Assembly (NCBI RefSeq): GCF_019649055.1
Contig: NW_026570433.1
Coordinates: 1 to 64,000 of the forward strand
Length of the DNA: 64,000 bases
Origin: Paramacrobiotus metropolitanus
Lineage: Eukaryota > Tardigrada > Eutardigrada > Parachela > Macrobiotidae
Direction: 5' to 3'
In this document: positions 55,658 to 64,000 of the stretch, in pieces
Layout: each line of letters starts with the position of its first letter
How positions within the stretch are numbered: position 1 is the stretch's first letter
Notes under the pieces: model-generated
The model's input: only the letters and a program-made list of their open reading frames with translations
What the model was told of the DNA's origin: nothing
Database searches by the model: none
Translations under genes and position numbers: made by a program

Positions 55658-56985
55658 ATGTCTGGACAGCCTGGAGAGCCATCGGCAGAAACGGATGCGA
55701 TTGAACACGCCCGCTACTGGAAAGAACGAACGCGGGAATCTGTGCAGTTTGCCATGGCTGAACCATTTACCGAGAATGAAACCGCAGCAAGCCGTCGTCA
55801 ACTGGCTATGCACACAGCCGCACACGCCTGCATTCTCGAAGCGGATATTACAGGGTACTATGTGGATATTGCCCACATCAAGCAGTTCGTACAAGATATG
55901 AACACGGACTTCACCGCGGATCGCGTCGAAGTTTTCCTGGAGGACGCCATTAACGCTGGAATTCTGCTGAAAAAGATGGCGCGCGACGGGCGCTTCGTTC
56001 TAGAAGTCGCTGAAGAAGTCTACAGGGGCCGCGAGGTGAAACTGGTGGACACCTATAGTAAACTCCGATGCATGATTCGCGCGATTCTGTATCACGCGCG
56101 CTACGCCATGAGCCGACCGGAAATTCAGCAATGGGCTACCGGAACATACGATCTTCAGCTCGAGAACTACGAGTACTGGTTCAACCGCGGTCTACATCGG
56201 CTGCTGGAGAAGAAACAAGTCGTGATGGTTTATGGGAATCTGTATGTCCACAGCTGCATTGACCTGTGGCTGCGCAGCATTCGCGGGTGCTGTCTCTGTG
56301 ACACTTTGGCTCAAACAATCAGTGAGTATTTGCTACTTATCCGCATAATTCGAACAAAGTTTAATATGAACACAGCTGAACTTCTCCTTATTCTATGCCG
56401 TAATTAGAGTGATTTGCAGATGTAAAGATGGCAACGCTGAAAATCGAAAAGAATGGACGAGAAGTGGAACAGCAGGTAACCGATGCTAGTTTCGGTTACG
56501 TCGGCAAAGATGTCGAATTAATCGTCGACGGAGTGATGGAGCGCTTGGACGCCATCGAGCCATCGAAAAACAACACTACCGGAGCTAACATGCTTGTTCG
56601 CTCCAACAAGGATGCTCGGATCAAGCGGGAGCCAATTATCACCTTAAGTCAACTGAAGGAGATAAATGCTCGTCCGCGATATGTAGCAACCAAAAAGAAC
56701 GAACAGCGTGAACGGACCAAGAAGAGAAAGGAACATGACGCGACAAAAGCTGAAAAAGCCAAGGCCAAGGCTAAAAAACCAGGCGACGATAACGCCGAAG
56801 ACATCGATAAACTGCTGAAGATGGTCGAGAGCGAGCAGAGCATCATGAAGAACTGTAAGGCGCTAGTGAACACTCTAAAAGCGCGCGTGTACACCGGCAT
56901 CGACCATATCAAGTATGTGCGCGAGGCTTTGGAACAACGCATGGCTAACATCAACAATGCGAAGGAAAATATGGATTTAGATTAA
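55658..56985 (+). CDS. Two-exon plus-strand gene inside second element
   Basis: Exons 55658-56321 and 56420-56985 join in phase 1; 409 residues. Exon 1 encodes two consecutive helical modules (about residues 45-135 and 140-215), each with a helix-turn-helix look and a short basic strand pair; a double winged-helix fold is possible. Exon 2 is a second part with a long Lys/Glu/Ala-rich coil (KKRKEHDATKAEKAKAKAKK) and a helical end. No enzyme motif. It is on the strand opposite to the integrase. It may bind nucleic acid; inferred. The spliced structure argues that the gene is expressed in the nucleus. Confidence 0.6.
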
Positions 56986-57397
56986 GATACGGTGTTTTGT
57001 GCATCTCCGGCGGCTGTTTAAATAGTTTATTGGTAATTCAGCCGGTTGTTTCCTATATCCTGGTTGCTTTTAACTTTTGGATCTGAGTTTAATTCTGGAT
57101 AGCTTCAAGACAGATGCTCATGTAATTTTAATTCTCCTTGTCGTACAGATCTCGTCATTGAGTTTAACTGGCGAATTTTAATAAAACGGCATAACTGCTG
57201 CGCATAATAGTATTACCAGAAACGGATTAAACGAAGATAACCATAGGCATTGAGCATGGTCAAACCGTAATGCACCCACAAGAAAGGCTGTAGTGGATAC
57301 TAATTTAATTTCCCCAAATACTGAACAGCGACATAAATCCACATCAGCAAAGACCAGAAAAGTATAAAAAGAAATTTTTAAACTAACAAAATTGGTC
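56986..57397. other. Spacer before the tRNA-like array
   Basis: No gene recognised. It contains the 3' UTR of the plus-strand gene. Confidence 0.4.
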
Positions 57398-57486
57398 TTA
57401 AGGCGGAATTGAACCTGGAAACTAGCTGCACGGCTGCATCCTGTTCTTGCACCTACGCTAGCGTGACTACGCACATTTCCAAATGG
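57398..57486 (-). tRNA. tRNA-like unit 1
   Basis: B box GGTTCAATTCC; the A box is weak (GTGCGTAGTCACG). No clear cloverleaf and no reliable anticodon. Confidence 0.35.
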
Positions 57487-57609
57487 TTTGCTAAACACCG
57501 GAAGCGCCACATGTCGTGTATAAAATATGACAGTGCGTCGCATGGCTAAATTCAGCATTCAGGCAGAAAAGTATCAAAAAATAAAATTTGTAAGTGTAAA
57601 TTCCAAACA

Positions 57610-57680
57610 TTTCAATTCTAACGTGTAGACTAGCTCCTTCTTGTGACTCGGCAAGTGAGCCACTATACTACGAAATCATC
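57610..57680 (-). tRNA. tRNA-like unit 2, degenerate
   Basis: A box CGTAGTATAGTGGCTC is good; the B-box side is decayed. Weakest unit of the array. Confidence 0.25.
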
Positions 57681-57862
57681 TGACAGAAGACACAGAACTG
57701 GAACACTAGACTTGCAACAAACAGCATAGTGTGCACTTGATTTTATAAAACCGCTCCCTTATAGTAATCACAAAATTCAAATCGCCGCTGCGAACATCTC
57801 AGGTGAGGCACCAACAAAGATACAAAAACCAAAAAGTGAGTTTTCCAAAATTGCAACTTAAC

Positions 57863-57945
57863 TGTAAGGGGTTTCGAACCCGAAACCTTCCGATTAACCA
57901 TTGTCGTAGTTCAACAGGTCAAAGCACTATACTACGGCGTTCTAC
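57863..57945 (-). tRNA. tRNA-like unit 3
   Basis: A box CGTAGTATAGTGC and B box GGGTTCGAAACCCC are both strong. The anticodon arm is not clear. Confidence 0.45.
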
Positions 57946-58075
57946 GATGTTAAATTTGAATTCTTCCATCGGAAATGATCGTAAAATTGTATTCATCAGA
58001 GACAACGCATTTTGTCAGCATTAACGTAAAATATGAAACCCCAAAAAGGAAATTCTCAAAATACGTAATTTAATT

Positions 58076-58154
58076 TTAGAGACTTGAACTCTAGACCTTG
58101 ACACAGCTGATTAGTGTGGATTGTCGGTCTAGCCACTACACCATAGAATATCCT
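58076..58154 (-). tRNA. tRNA-like unit 4
   Basis: A box TGGTGTAGTGGCTAGAC and B box GAGTTCAAGTCTC. Identity unassigned. Confidence 0.45.
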
Positions 58155-58360
58155 CCACTATAAGCAGTTTAAACTTGACACCGGAAATGCGCCATATCGC
58201 GTATATAGTAACAACGCGGCCGTACAGAATTCTTGAATATAACATTATTGCTCATTCATTATGACAGCAAAATTCAAACCAAAAACACCAGGGCATTAAT
58301 ATATTAGACCACAAAAATATAAAATCGAAAAAGAAGATCTAATGAAATATGCTTTATTTA

Positions 58361-58440
58361 TGGGGGTTTGAACCCAAAGCCTTAAATTGACCGGGTGGTT
58401 GCAGAAATTGGCTACTCGACCACTACACTACGGCATCTCC
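58361..58440 (-). tRNA. tRNA-like unit 5
   Basis: A box GTAGTGTAGTGGTCGAGTAG and B box GGGTTCAAACCC, the best-kept pair. Anticodon arm not convincing. Confidence 0.5.
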
Positions 58441-58599
58441 CGACAAAAGGAACAAAAGCAGAGCCATAAGGATTGTACACTCGTACACCGCTCACAAATG
58501 ACTTAAATAAAATTAGTGACACAGTACGGAATACGTAAGGCGTATGGATTTGGAGAATATAAACCCGAAAAGAAGGTTTGTGGAAACGCTTTTAGAATT

Positions 58600-58680
58600 G
58601 TTACAGGTTAGAACCCAGGATCTAGCGGAGAGTCGCCTAATATTGTCCTCTTGTCTAGTCCACTACGCCACCCAGGACAC
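58600..58680 (-). tRNA. tRNA-like unit 6
   Basis: A box TGGCGTAGTGGACTAGAC and B box GGGTTCTAACC. The 3' tail has TTTT. Confidence 0.45.
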
Positions 58681-58860
58681 CGACAAAACTACTGCCAGAT
58701 AATATCGTACGGTTAACACCGTTAAAATTTCCACTTTTGTAGCGATGGCTCTCAACGTAGAGTAACCCATAATTCACAGTATGTGACGCAGTGTACAAAA
58801 ATATGAAAGCATAAATAATAAAAGCAAAAAAGGAAAGTATATTCACAAAATTGCATTTTT

Positions 58861-58930
58861 ATATGGACTAGAACCTCCGACCTGCACGAAGCCAGTAACG
58901 GGAGCCAGTAATATACCAGCGGGGTCGTTC
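58861..58930 (-). tRNA. tRNA-like unit 7
   Basis: A box CTGGTATATTACTGGC and B box GAGGTTCTAGTCC. The tail has T6 and T4 runs. Confidence 0.4.
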
Positions 58931-59472
58931 TACGCAAAAATAGAATTAACAGCAGCGCCAAAGACGTACCACTACACACAACGAGTAATGCATAATCTGC
59001 GTGTAGGTTACCCGCCCGAGTAATATCCTCCGTGCAAATTAGCACGAACATTAACGGAAGTAGTCTGTCGTGTGGTTGCGTGCTACAGAATCTAAAATTC
59101 ATGGACCAACAGCCGAAACGGCACTTACATAGATTTTATTGAATTCGCACATCGCATAATAATCAAACATTCGAACAGACAGAAGAGCAGAACGCAAGAG
59201 CCATATTATTATCCGCACGGAAAACAGCACAGCTAGAACTCACGCAACAAAACTAAAACGGACCCAAACTATATGCACAAACTAAAAGATAAATTTCTAA
59301 AAGAGACCCGAGAAATATGAGATCGTAAGAGAACTTGCAGGCAGACTGCAACTAAACAACGAGACTAGTACGTGCGACAAACCAAGGCAAAAGTACCTAA
59401 CTGATTACCGAAAAATGGAGCAATACAAGGCGGAATCCCGCTCAGAGACTCCATTGAGTCCAAGAACCAGTA

Positions 59473-59655
59473 CTACGGATTCGTCAACGGAAGCTTGGAA
59501 ACGGCCTCCTTGACCGCAATCTTCTTCCGTTCGAAACGGTGTTGAGCCTCAGTGCGTTGAGCCATCTTCTGCGCGACCGATGCTGTCCACTCCGAAACCC
59601 GGTTTTCCAGCGCCTGTTTGGCCGCCTCCTTTGTCTCACGAGCAGGGGGAGTCAT
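59473..59655 (-). CDS. 60-residue helical ORF of second element
   Basis: MTPPARETKEAAKQALENRV and onward: Ala/Glu/Lys/Arg-rich, continuous helix, no Cys or membrane segment. Codon choice resembles the neighbouring element genes. Function unknown; it could be an exon. Confidence 0.35.
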   Translation of the reverse strand: MTPPARETKEAAKQALENRVSEWTASVAQKMAQRTEAQHRFERKKIAVKEAVSKLPLTNP

Positions 59656-60211
59656 CTTATTAGAATAGTATCACGCGCGAGTATTCGACAAGGCACCGTG
59701 GTTTTATCCAAAGGAAGTAGAAAATCAAAGTGGATAAAAAGTAATGACGAGAAAAACTACTGGGATACATTCAGAATACTGGTATAGCTTGCAACCGCCC
59801 ACTTATGGCAGTGACAAATTGTCAGACTTCGCTGGCTGCGAAGTTAACGCCAACGGTATCGCCTCCTCGAGTGGGGAGCACACTAGGAAATTCTACACTA
59901 TCTTACCCGCGGAACCTAATTTACAGTTATTTTATTTGATTTCACATATTTCGAAAAACCATACAAAATTATAGCAGCATCAGGAAAATTGTCGAGCCAC
60001 TATATAATTCACAGAAACAAAAAGCCTTAACAATCAGGCTTATCACAACTTGAAAGAAAACATGATCCGTTTAAAGGGTGAGGTTTAAACGACAAAACAT
60101 ACAGTGCAAAGGGAATCAACTGCACGCCAAAGAACAACACTTAAAAGGCCTGTACAAAATCTATCCACATCGCCGCTTACGAAATACTCAAATGGCCGAT
60201 GGTGCAAAAAA

Positions 60212-60942
60212 TCATTTCCAATAATTATAAGGAATTCCACGCAAGGCATGACGCTGAATGACAAGATGCTTACGCTTTTTCTTCGGAGACTCTGGGATTG
60301 GGGGCTTCACGTTCTCCCAAAGCATATCCACTGGCAGAATCTTAGTTGGGTCCAGCATATGAGCCTTCTCATTCCACCAATCAGCAAAATCAGGATCAGG
60401 CCCTTTCCAATCATCTAGGCTACCAGATCCCCACAATTTCGGGACAGGTTCATCATCAATGGTCTACAGAATACGGCCACAAGAGCCTGGGCCGTTATTA
60501 TTACACTCCACACAACAGAGTTCCTCCTCCAGAATACGGTTGTTTTCCTCGATTTGACGCCTACGACGCGCGCGGGGAGATTCTGGTTTAGGAGGCATCG
60601 GCGAAAGGCCCAGATCTGCACGGATGCGATCTGCTGCAGCGCGAACCACCAGAGTATCGGGTCCAGGCCAAATTCCGCGGCGGACGTAGAAAAATTCCGT
60701 TTGATCCGCACGGATTTCATCCTCCGCGTAATTAACCAACATTTCATACCTTTCAGGGTTTTCCACTGCAATACACATCAGAGAAAGATTTCATCATTAG
60801 AACGAGTATGAAATCCTTCGAAAACCGAGACGTAGAAAAATGTCAACACCAGGAACTTACAACGTAATTTCTCGGCATACTCATCCGAAATGATGCGGCC
60901 GAAACTACCCTTAAAACTAAAGCTGCCTTTGAGAGAATCCAT
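60212..60942 (-). CDS. Two-exon gene with in-frame TAG, second element
   Basis: Exons 60942-60861 and 60765-60464 join in phase 1 (MDSLKGSFSFKGSFGRIISD start) and give 127 residues ending at a TAG (60466-60464). The same frame then stays open for 83 more codons, to a stop at 60212, with sequence of the same style (DDWKGPDPDFADWW, PKKKRKHL). The 43-nt or shorter introns that would skip the TAG do not keep frame. Either the stop is recent, or it is read through, or the base is wrong. PKKKRK is a classic nuclear localisation signal. Family unknown. Confidence 0.5.
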
Positions 60943-61546
60943 CTTTAAAACACGACTGTGCGTATGTGTAGATATAAGTTTAAACCGCCAAATGAAGATT
61001 TTAAATTTAAAGAACCGAGGAAGAAGTCGAAATGACAAGTCTGTGCAGGAAAACTGCTAACACACACTGCAACAGACCGGAAACAGCTGTGCAGCCCCAA
61101 ACTGCCACTGCCCTATCATTCAGCTACATACGGGCGGTTGGTACAGCGACTAGTACTGCGCATGTTACGACGTGAGGATAAGAGCTTTCCGGTTGATTCT
61201 AAATCCGTTACGGCTTCCAACAATATAAACCATATTTCTGTAAAAGTTAGCTTTATTTTGGTTCAGGATTAAACCTTCCGTCATTCTTCATCAATTTTAT
61301 GGATCAGCAACAAGATGTGACTGCCACGGAACCAACGGTAAGCTAATTGCACAAAACAGTGTAACATCGTAAAACTGTGCCAAAAGGCTAGTTGTAAACT
61401 AAAAAGAAAAGTTCTGTACCAGAATTTAAGACTAAGGAAGACCATTTCAGCCAGCAAAATAACGGTACTTAGAATAGCAAGACGTAGCAGCCGAAGGATC
61501 GTAAAACGTAACAGCCAACGTTATGTACTGTATTTACAGACAACAA
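60943..61546. other. Spacer between element genes
   Basis: No gene supported. A short plus-strand start with a GTAAGC donor at 61302-61340 was considered and not accepted. Confidence 0.35.
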
Positions 61547-62350
61547 TTACACAGCAGCGCCCATATCGTCATCATCATCTCGGCCGGGATGGTGGCGTTT
61601 AGCGATCAAGTCATCCAACTTGCCCGGGCCACGTTTCTCCTGTCCCTTCGTCAGCCAACGAGCTTGCTGCAGGTAATCCGAACGACGGTGGGCTGAGTGC
61701 CAGCGTCCCTCAGCTTCCAATTGCAACTCAAAGTCAATATCCGAGACGGGATCGTTGGCATGTTGATTGTAGACATCCACGAGTGTGACGACAGCACCAC
61801 GATCACCAAGTTCACCCGGGGCGTAATTCATCGCTGTGAGCAACTGCACAGGATTCCGAACCACATTGATACCATGGTTCCGGCGGAGTTCACAAATAAT
61901 CTGGCCAAGAAGCCATTCCTGATGGAAGTCCGCGCGCAGGTAACGCAAAAGTGCATAATGGGCTTCACTACGCTGAATGTCCAATGTATGTACAAAACGG
62001 TTGTATTTATCCAGACTCATCTGAGATCCGATGTGGTAAATTCTGCCGCGGTAGCGCAACTTAGTGTCCGGGTGTAACACGATGTACTCGCTGTCCGGGT
62101 CATACGGGCACTGATGTAAACCAGACGGGGGAATATATCCATGTTCTCCACGCGCGTACTCATACGGGGATGGCGGAAGACCGCAATGAACCATTCTGCC
62201 CGTCCATTCAAACGTTTCTGGCCAGCCAACGTGGGGATCATCATTCAGTGGCTGCGGAACATCAGCTATAACTTGCACAGAATCCTCTGAAGAACTCGTA
62301 GTGTCTTCATGCTGAGTTGAACGATGCGGTGGTAATCTCGGACGATGCAT
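61547..62350 (-). CDS. 267-residue protein of second element
   Basis: From the ATG at 62350 (MHRPRLPPHRSTQHEDTTSS); an in-frame upstream Met at 62395 is possible but follows what looks like non-coding sequence. The N-terminus is disordered. The middle has Tyr/Trp/His-rich folded-looking sequence (WTGRMVHCGLPPSPYEYA, YRGRIYHIGSQMSLDKYNRF) with helices after it. The C-terminus ends in five Asp. No known family. It lies just downstream of pol-type sequence, the position of the first accessory ORF in the giant element. Confidence 0.5.
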   Translation of the reverse strand: MHRPRLPPHRSTQHEDTTSSSEDSVQVIADVPQPLNDDPHVGWPETFEWTGRMVHCGLPPSPYEYARGEHGYIPPSGLHQCPYDPDSEYIVLHPDTKLRYRGRIYHIGSQMSLDKYNRFVHTLDIQRSEAHYALLRYLRADFHQEWLLGQIICELRRNHGINVVRNPVQLLTAMNYAPGELGDRGAVVTLVDVYNQHANDPVSDIDFELQLEAEGRWHSAHRRSDYLQQARWLTKGQEKRGPGKLDDLIAKRHHPGRDDDDDMGAAV

Positions 62351-62704
62351 GGTAAGAGACTCCGGTAAATGCCAAGAAAAGAATAGAGAGAACAATCACC
62401 GCACAACGATAGACTCGTAAATGAAAATTTGCAAATTAGGAAGGCTGATAGTGATTTTCGCAGGCAGCGGCTTCAATAGTTTGGCCAAGTTATCCGGCCA
62501 ACCTCGCCCAAACAAGTGCCTGTGTGGGGCGACGAACCCGACGTCATCAGCGAATAGCCAATGGCGAAACTGGACGACCGAACTGTACGTACACTCGAGT
62601 TTTCTGGGAACTTTCCACAATATCCACAGGTAAAATTATAAAGTAAACAATTTAAAATTGAAGATTCAAAGTGAAATACATAATTACACGGCCGCTCGGG
62701 CATT

Positions 62705-63250
62705 TTAATCGATATTACACAAGGTACAAATCCGACTAAATTTCATCACATCGGACTTCATCTCAGGCCAGAAGACCCGAAGACTTTTATATAAGTATTC
62801 ATACGGAGAAATGGCACTGCGATATTTATGTAATAACCGGCGATGCACTGACTCAACAAGAATTTTACGCCACTGATAGGGGATTAATATTCTGGGAATT
62901 CTTTTCGCAACATCCTCTTTCTCTCCATAATGACAGATAACACCGTTGATTTTCAGGACCAAAGGAAGATGCCAGGCCGCATAGGGGGAGTCTTCCAGGG
63001 TGAAATCTCCATCAACCACAGCGTCCTACAACATGGTGTCACTACACTCCATCTGCCGATATTTCCAGAACTCTTGTTTGTCCAAAGCGTCGTCAGTGAC
63101 CACGCCCTGGGGCCAAAACTGTTCAACGGGACATGCCCAGGCTGGGGCTGGAAGAATTCTGTCTTCTACCTTGACCGAGGAAGTTTTCAATGACTGTGCC
63201 GGGCCGATCTCCATTGCATTACAGGTAATTGGCGAGGTGTTACTGGCCAA
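62705..63250 (-). pseudogene. Pol fragment: RNase H-integrase junction with H2C2 zinc finger
   Basis: The part 63019-62705 shows the integrase N-terminal zinc finger (HRRLLH ... CTLC) with the VFWPEM segment between the His and Cys pairs. The upstream part, 63250-63026, in the same frame, resembles the linker that precedes integrase; an in-frame TAG lies between the two parts. No catalytic core (D,D-35-E) follows before 62640. So this is a truncated piece of a retroelement Pol, in the same orientation as the integrase end to its right, but in the wrong order to be the same chain. Confidence 0.6.
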
Positions 63251-63253
63251 CGG

Positions 63254-64000
63254 CTAGACTAATTCAGATTGGCCCCTTCCCGGCTGGGATACATTCAGAA
63301 CAGCCGGGTCTCTATTATTTGTAACCATACGCTTTTTAACATCAACCGACGGGTCTCTCTTGCGTTTTTTGTCGTTGTTCTCATTAATAAATCTTTCTAC
63401 AGGTTTCACCACACGCCCGGAGCGGGTCTTCAACAATGGAACTTTCTCCATCTGATCGTCCAAGTACTTAGCGTATTCCGCGTCCAGCAGTGACGATGCT
63501 GTATCCGGTGATGGTATTACCGGCGGCGGCGCGGGCGCCTCAACGATTTCATCGGGGCATTCCTTCTCAACACAATCCAGTAATTTAGGTAGTTGTTCAT
63601 CTTGTAGGATAGTGTCAACGTCGCGGAAGTTATAAGGCTTTAAACGGCTAACATGAACTGTGTCCGTTTTAACATTCCCGCGCCGATTACTCTTCACAAC
63701 ATAGTGCACTGGCCCTGACGGGCGAACAATTTCCCATCCAGCGGTCCAACGGGGCATAAGCGATGGATTTTTGCCCACTTTCCGGTGTAAGACATACACC
63801 AGCACTTGATCTCCCGGTTTATATGTAGTATATGAAATGTTGGTATCATATCTGATTTTATCTTTCAGCTTATGGCGGAATTCTTCTGCGTTCACCAAAT
63901 CCAAGGCCTCACCAAGACCACGCTGCATCTGTTGCACAAAAACGTGTGCGGGGATTACGAAATCCTCTTCAAACGGAAGAAAGTTATTCACCGGTAAGCG
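63254..64000 (-). CDS. Integrase C-terminal region, partial (5' end outside window)
   Basis: About 245 codons visible. YKPGDQVLVYVLHRKVGK, MPRWTAGWEIV and VHVSRLKPYN form the SH3-like C-terminal module of retroviral-type integrases. Then comes a Pro/Asp/Glu-rich linker, the TRSGRVVKPVERF motif common at the end of Gypsy/BEL Pol, and a Lys/Arg-rich tail ending at 63254. The catalytic core lies right of the window. Confidence 0.8.
   Translation of the reverse strand, partial: RLPVNNFLPFEEDFVIPAHVFVQQMQRGLGEALDLVNAEEFRHKLKDKIRYDTNISYTTYKPGDQVLVYVLHRKVGKNPSLMPRWTAGWEIVRPSGPVHYVVKSNRRGNVKTDTVHVSRLKPYNFRDVDTILQDEQLPKLLDCVEKECPDEIVEAPAPPPVIPSPDTASSLLDAEYAKYLDDQMEKVPLLKTRSGRVVKPVERFINENNDKKRKRDPSVDVKKRMVTNNRDPAVLNVSQPGRGQSELV

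Larger units (their letters stand above)
57398..58935 (-). repeat. Tandem array of about seven tRNA-like units
   Basis: Units spaced 215-290 bp, all on the minus strand. Each has an A-box-like word (GTAGTATAGTG, TGGTGTAGTGG, TAGTGTAGTGG, TGGCGTAGTGG and the like) and, 45-55 bases on, a B-box-like word (GGGTTCGAAACC, AGTTCAAGTCT, GGGTTCAAACCC, GGGTTCTAACC). Between the boxes the sequence differs almost completely. About 40-55 bases after the B box comes a T-rich block, often TTTTT, followed by a GGTTTxATATTTT-like tail also shared between units. The T runs could end Pol III transcripts of about 120-140 nt. Confidence 0.7.
51100..64000 (-). mobile_element. Second large retroelement, downstream part (right end outside window)
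   Basis: The minus strand carries integrase C-terminal sequence at the right edge, then a second pol fragment, then a series of non-retroviral genes, and finally an LTR-like block at about 51100-51600. This mirrors the order pol, accessory genes, 3' LTR seen in the 24.65-kb element. Limits are uncertain because the other LTR is not in the window, and part of this stretch could be host sequence or a different virus-derived element such as a Polinton. AAAGGTCA is not enriched here. Confidence 0.45.

Noticed and set aside
57398-58935. Functional tRNA genes with assigned anticodons
   Set aside because: A and B boxes are clear, but acceptor and anticodon stems do not fold convincingly by eye, so only tRNA-like units are claimed.
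58752-59102. 116-codon minus-strand frame with hydrophobic segments
   Set aside because: It overlaps tRNA-like unit 7 and its tail; more likely chance.
61302-61340. Short plus-strand first exon (MDQQQDVTATEPT plus a GTAAGC donor)
   Set aside because: The only near acceptor leads to a stop after three codons; no gene can be built.

Overview
The window is nuclear DNA of an invertebrate animal. Genes are split by 50-600 bp GT-AG introns whose phases agree from exon to exon. The gene content is animal: tandem astacin metalloproteases, secreted bulb-type lectins, an insect-Gr-like 7-transmembrane chemoreceptor, a thyroglobulin type-1 protein and a small dibasic-cleaved secreted protein. An ecdysozoan (arthropod or tardigrade-like) fits best, but the species cannot be named from sequence alone.

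Layout. 1-8,500: three head-to-tail copies (minus strand) of a two-domain bulb-type lectin gene with near-identical 67-nt signal-peptide exons. The leftmost runs off the edge and has a 958-bp TA-flanked MITE just upstream of its ATG, the middle one is a pseudogene, and the right one is nearly intact. 9,581-11,171: a chemoreceptor gene (plus strand). 11,613-45,610: three tandem astacin genes (minus strand). The first is dead and is split inside its prodomain exon by a 24,650-bp LTR retrotransposon (13,947-38,596) flanked by a 4-bp target duplication. The other two (39,403-42,332 and 43,802-45,610) are intact with fully consistent intron phases. 45,950-50,000: a perfect 61-bp palindrome, a minisatellite, a second inverted copy of the 958-bp MITE, a thyroglobulin type-1 gene with a probable GC-AG intron, and a small secreted Cys protein gene. 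About 51,100-64,000: the downstream part of a second large element, mostly minus strand, with integrase fragments at the right edge, accessory genes on both strands and an array of about seven tRNA-like units.

The giant element is Ty3/Gypsy type (Gag with CCHC knuckle, then protease, RT, RNase H, integrase) with identical 353-bp LTRs and a tRNA-iMet primer site. It is three to four times the usual size. The excess is a coiled-coil ORF before gag, a repeat-rich ORF after gag, an acidic ORF before RT and about 8 kb of accessory ORFs after pol.

The most striking signal is at DNA level. The 8-mer AAAGGTCA (core AGGTCA), the extended nuclear-receptor half-site, occurs well over 100 times inside this element, in both orientations and in all three reading frames, about ten times chance. 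It stops being enriched outside the LTRs. In the leader it sits on a 29-bp period.

Second in interest is the tRNA-like array: conserved A-box and B-box promoter elements, highly variable centres, and T-rich 3' tails, all on one strand inside a mobile element.
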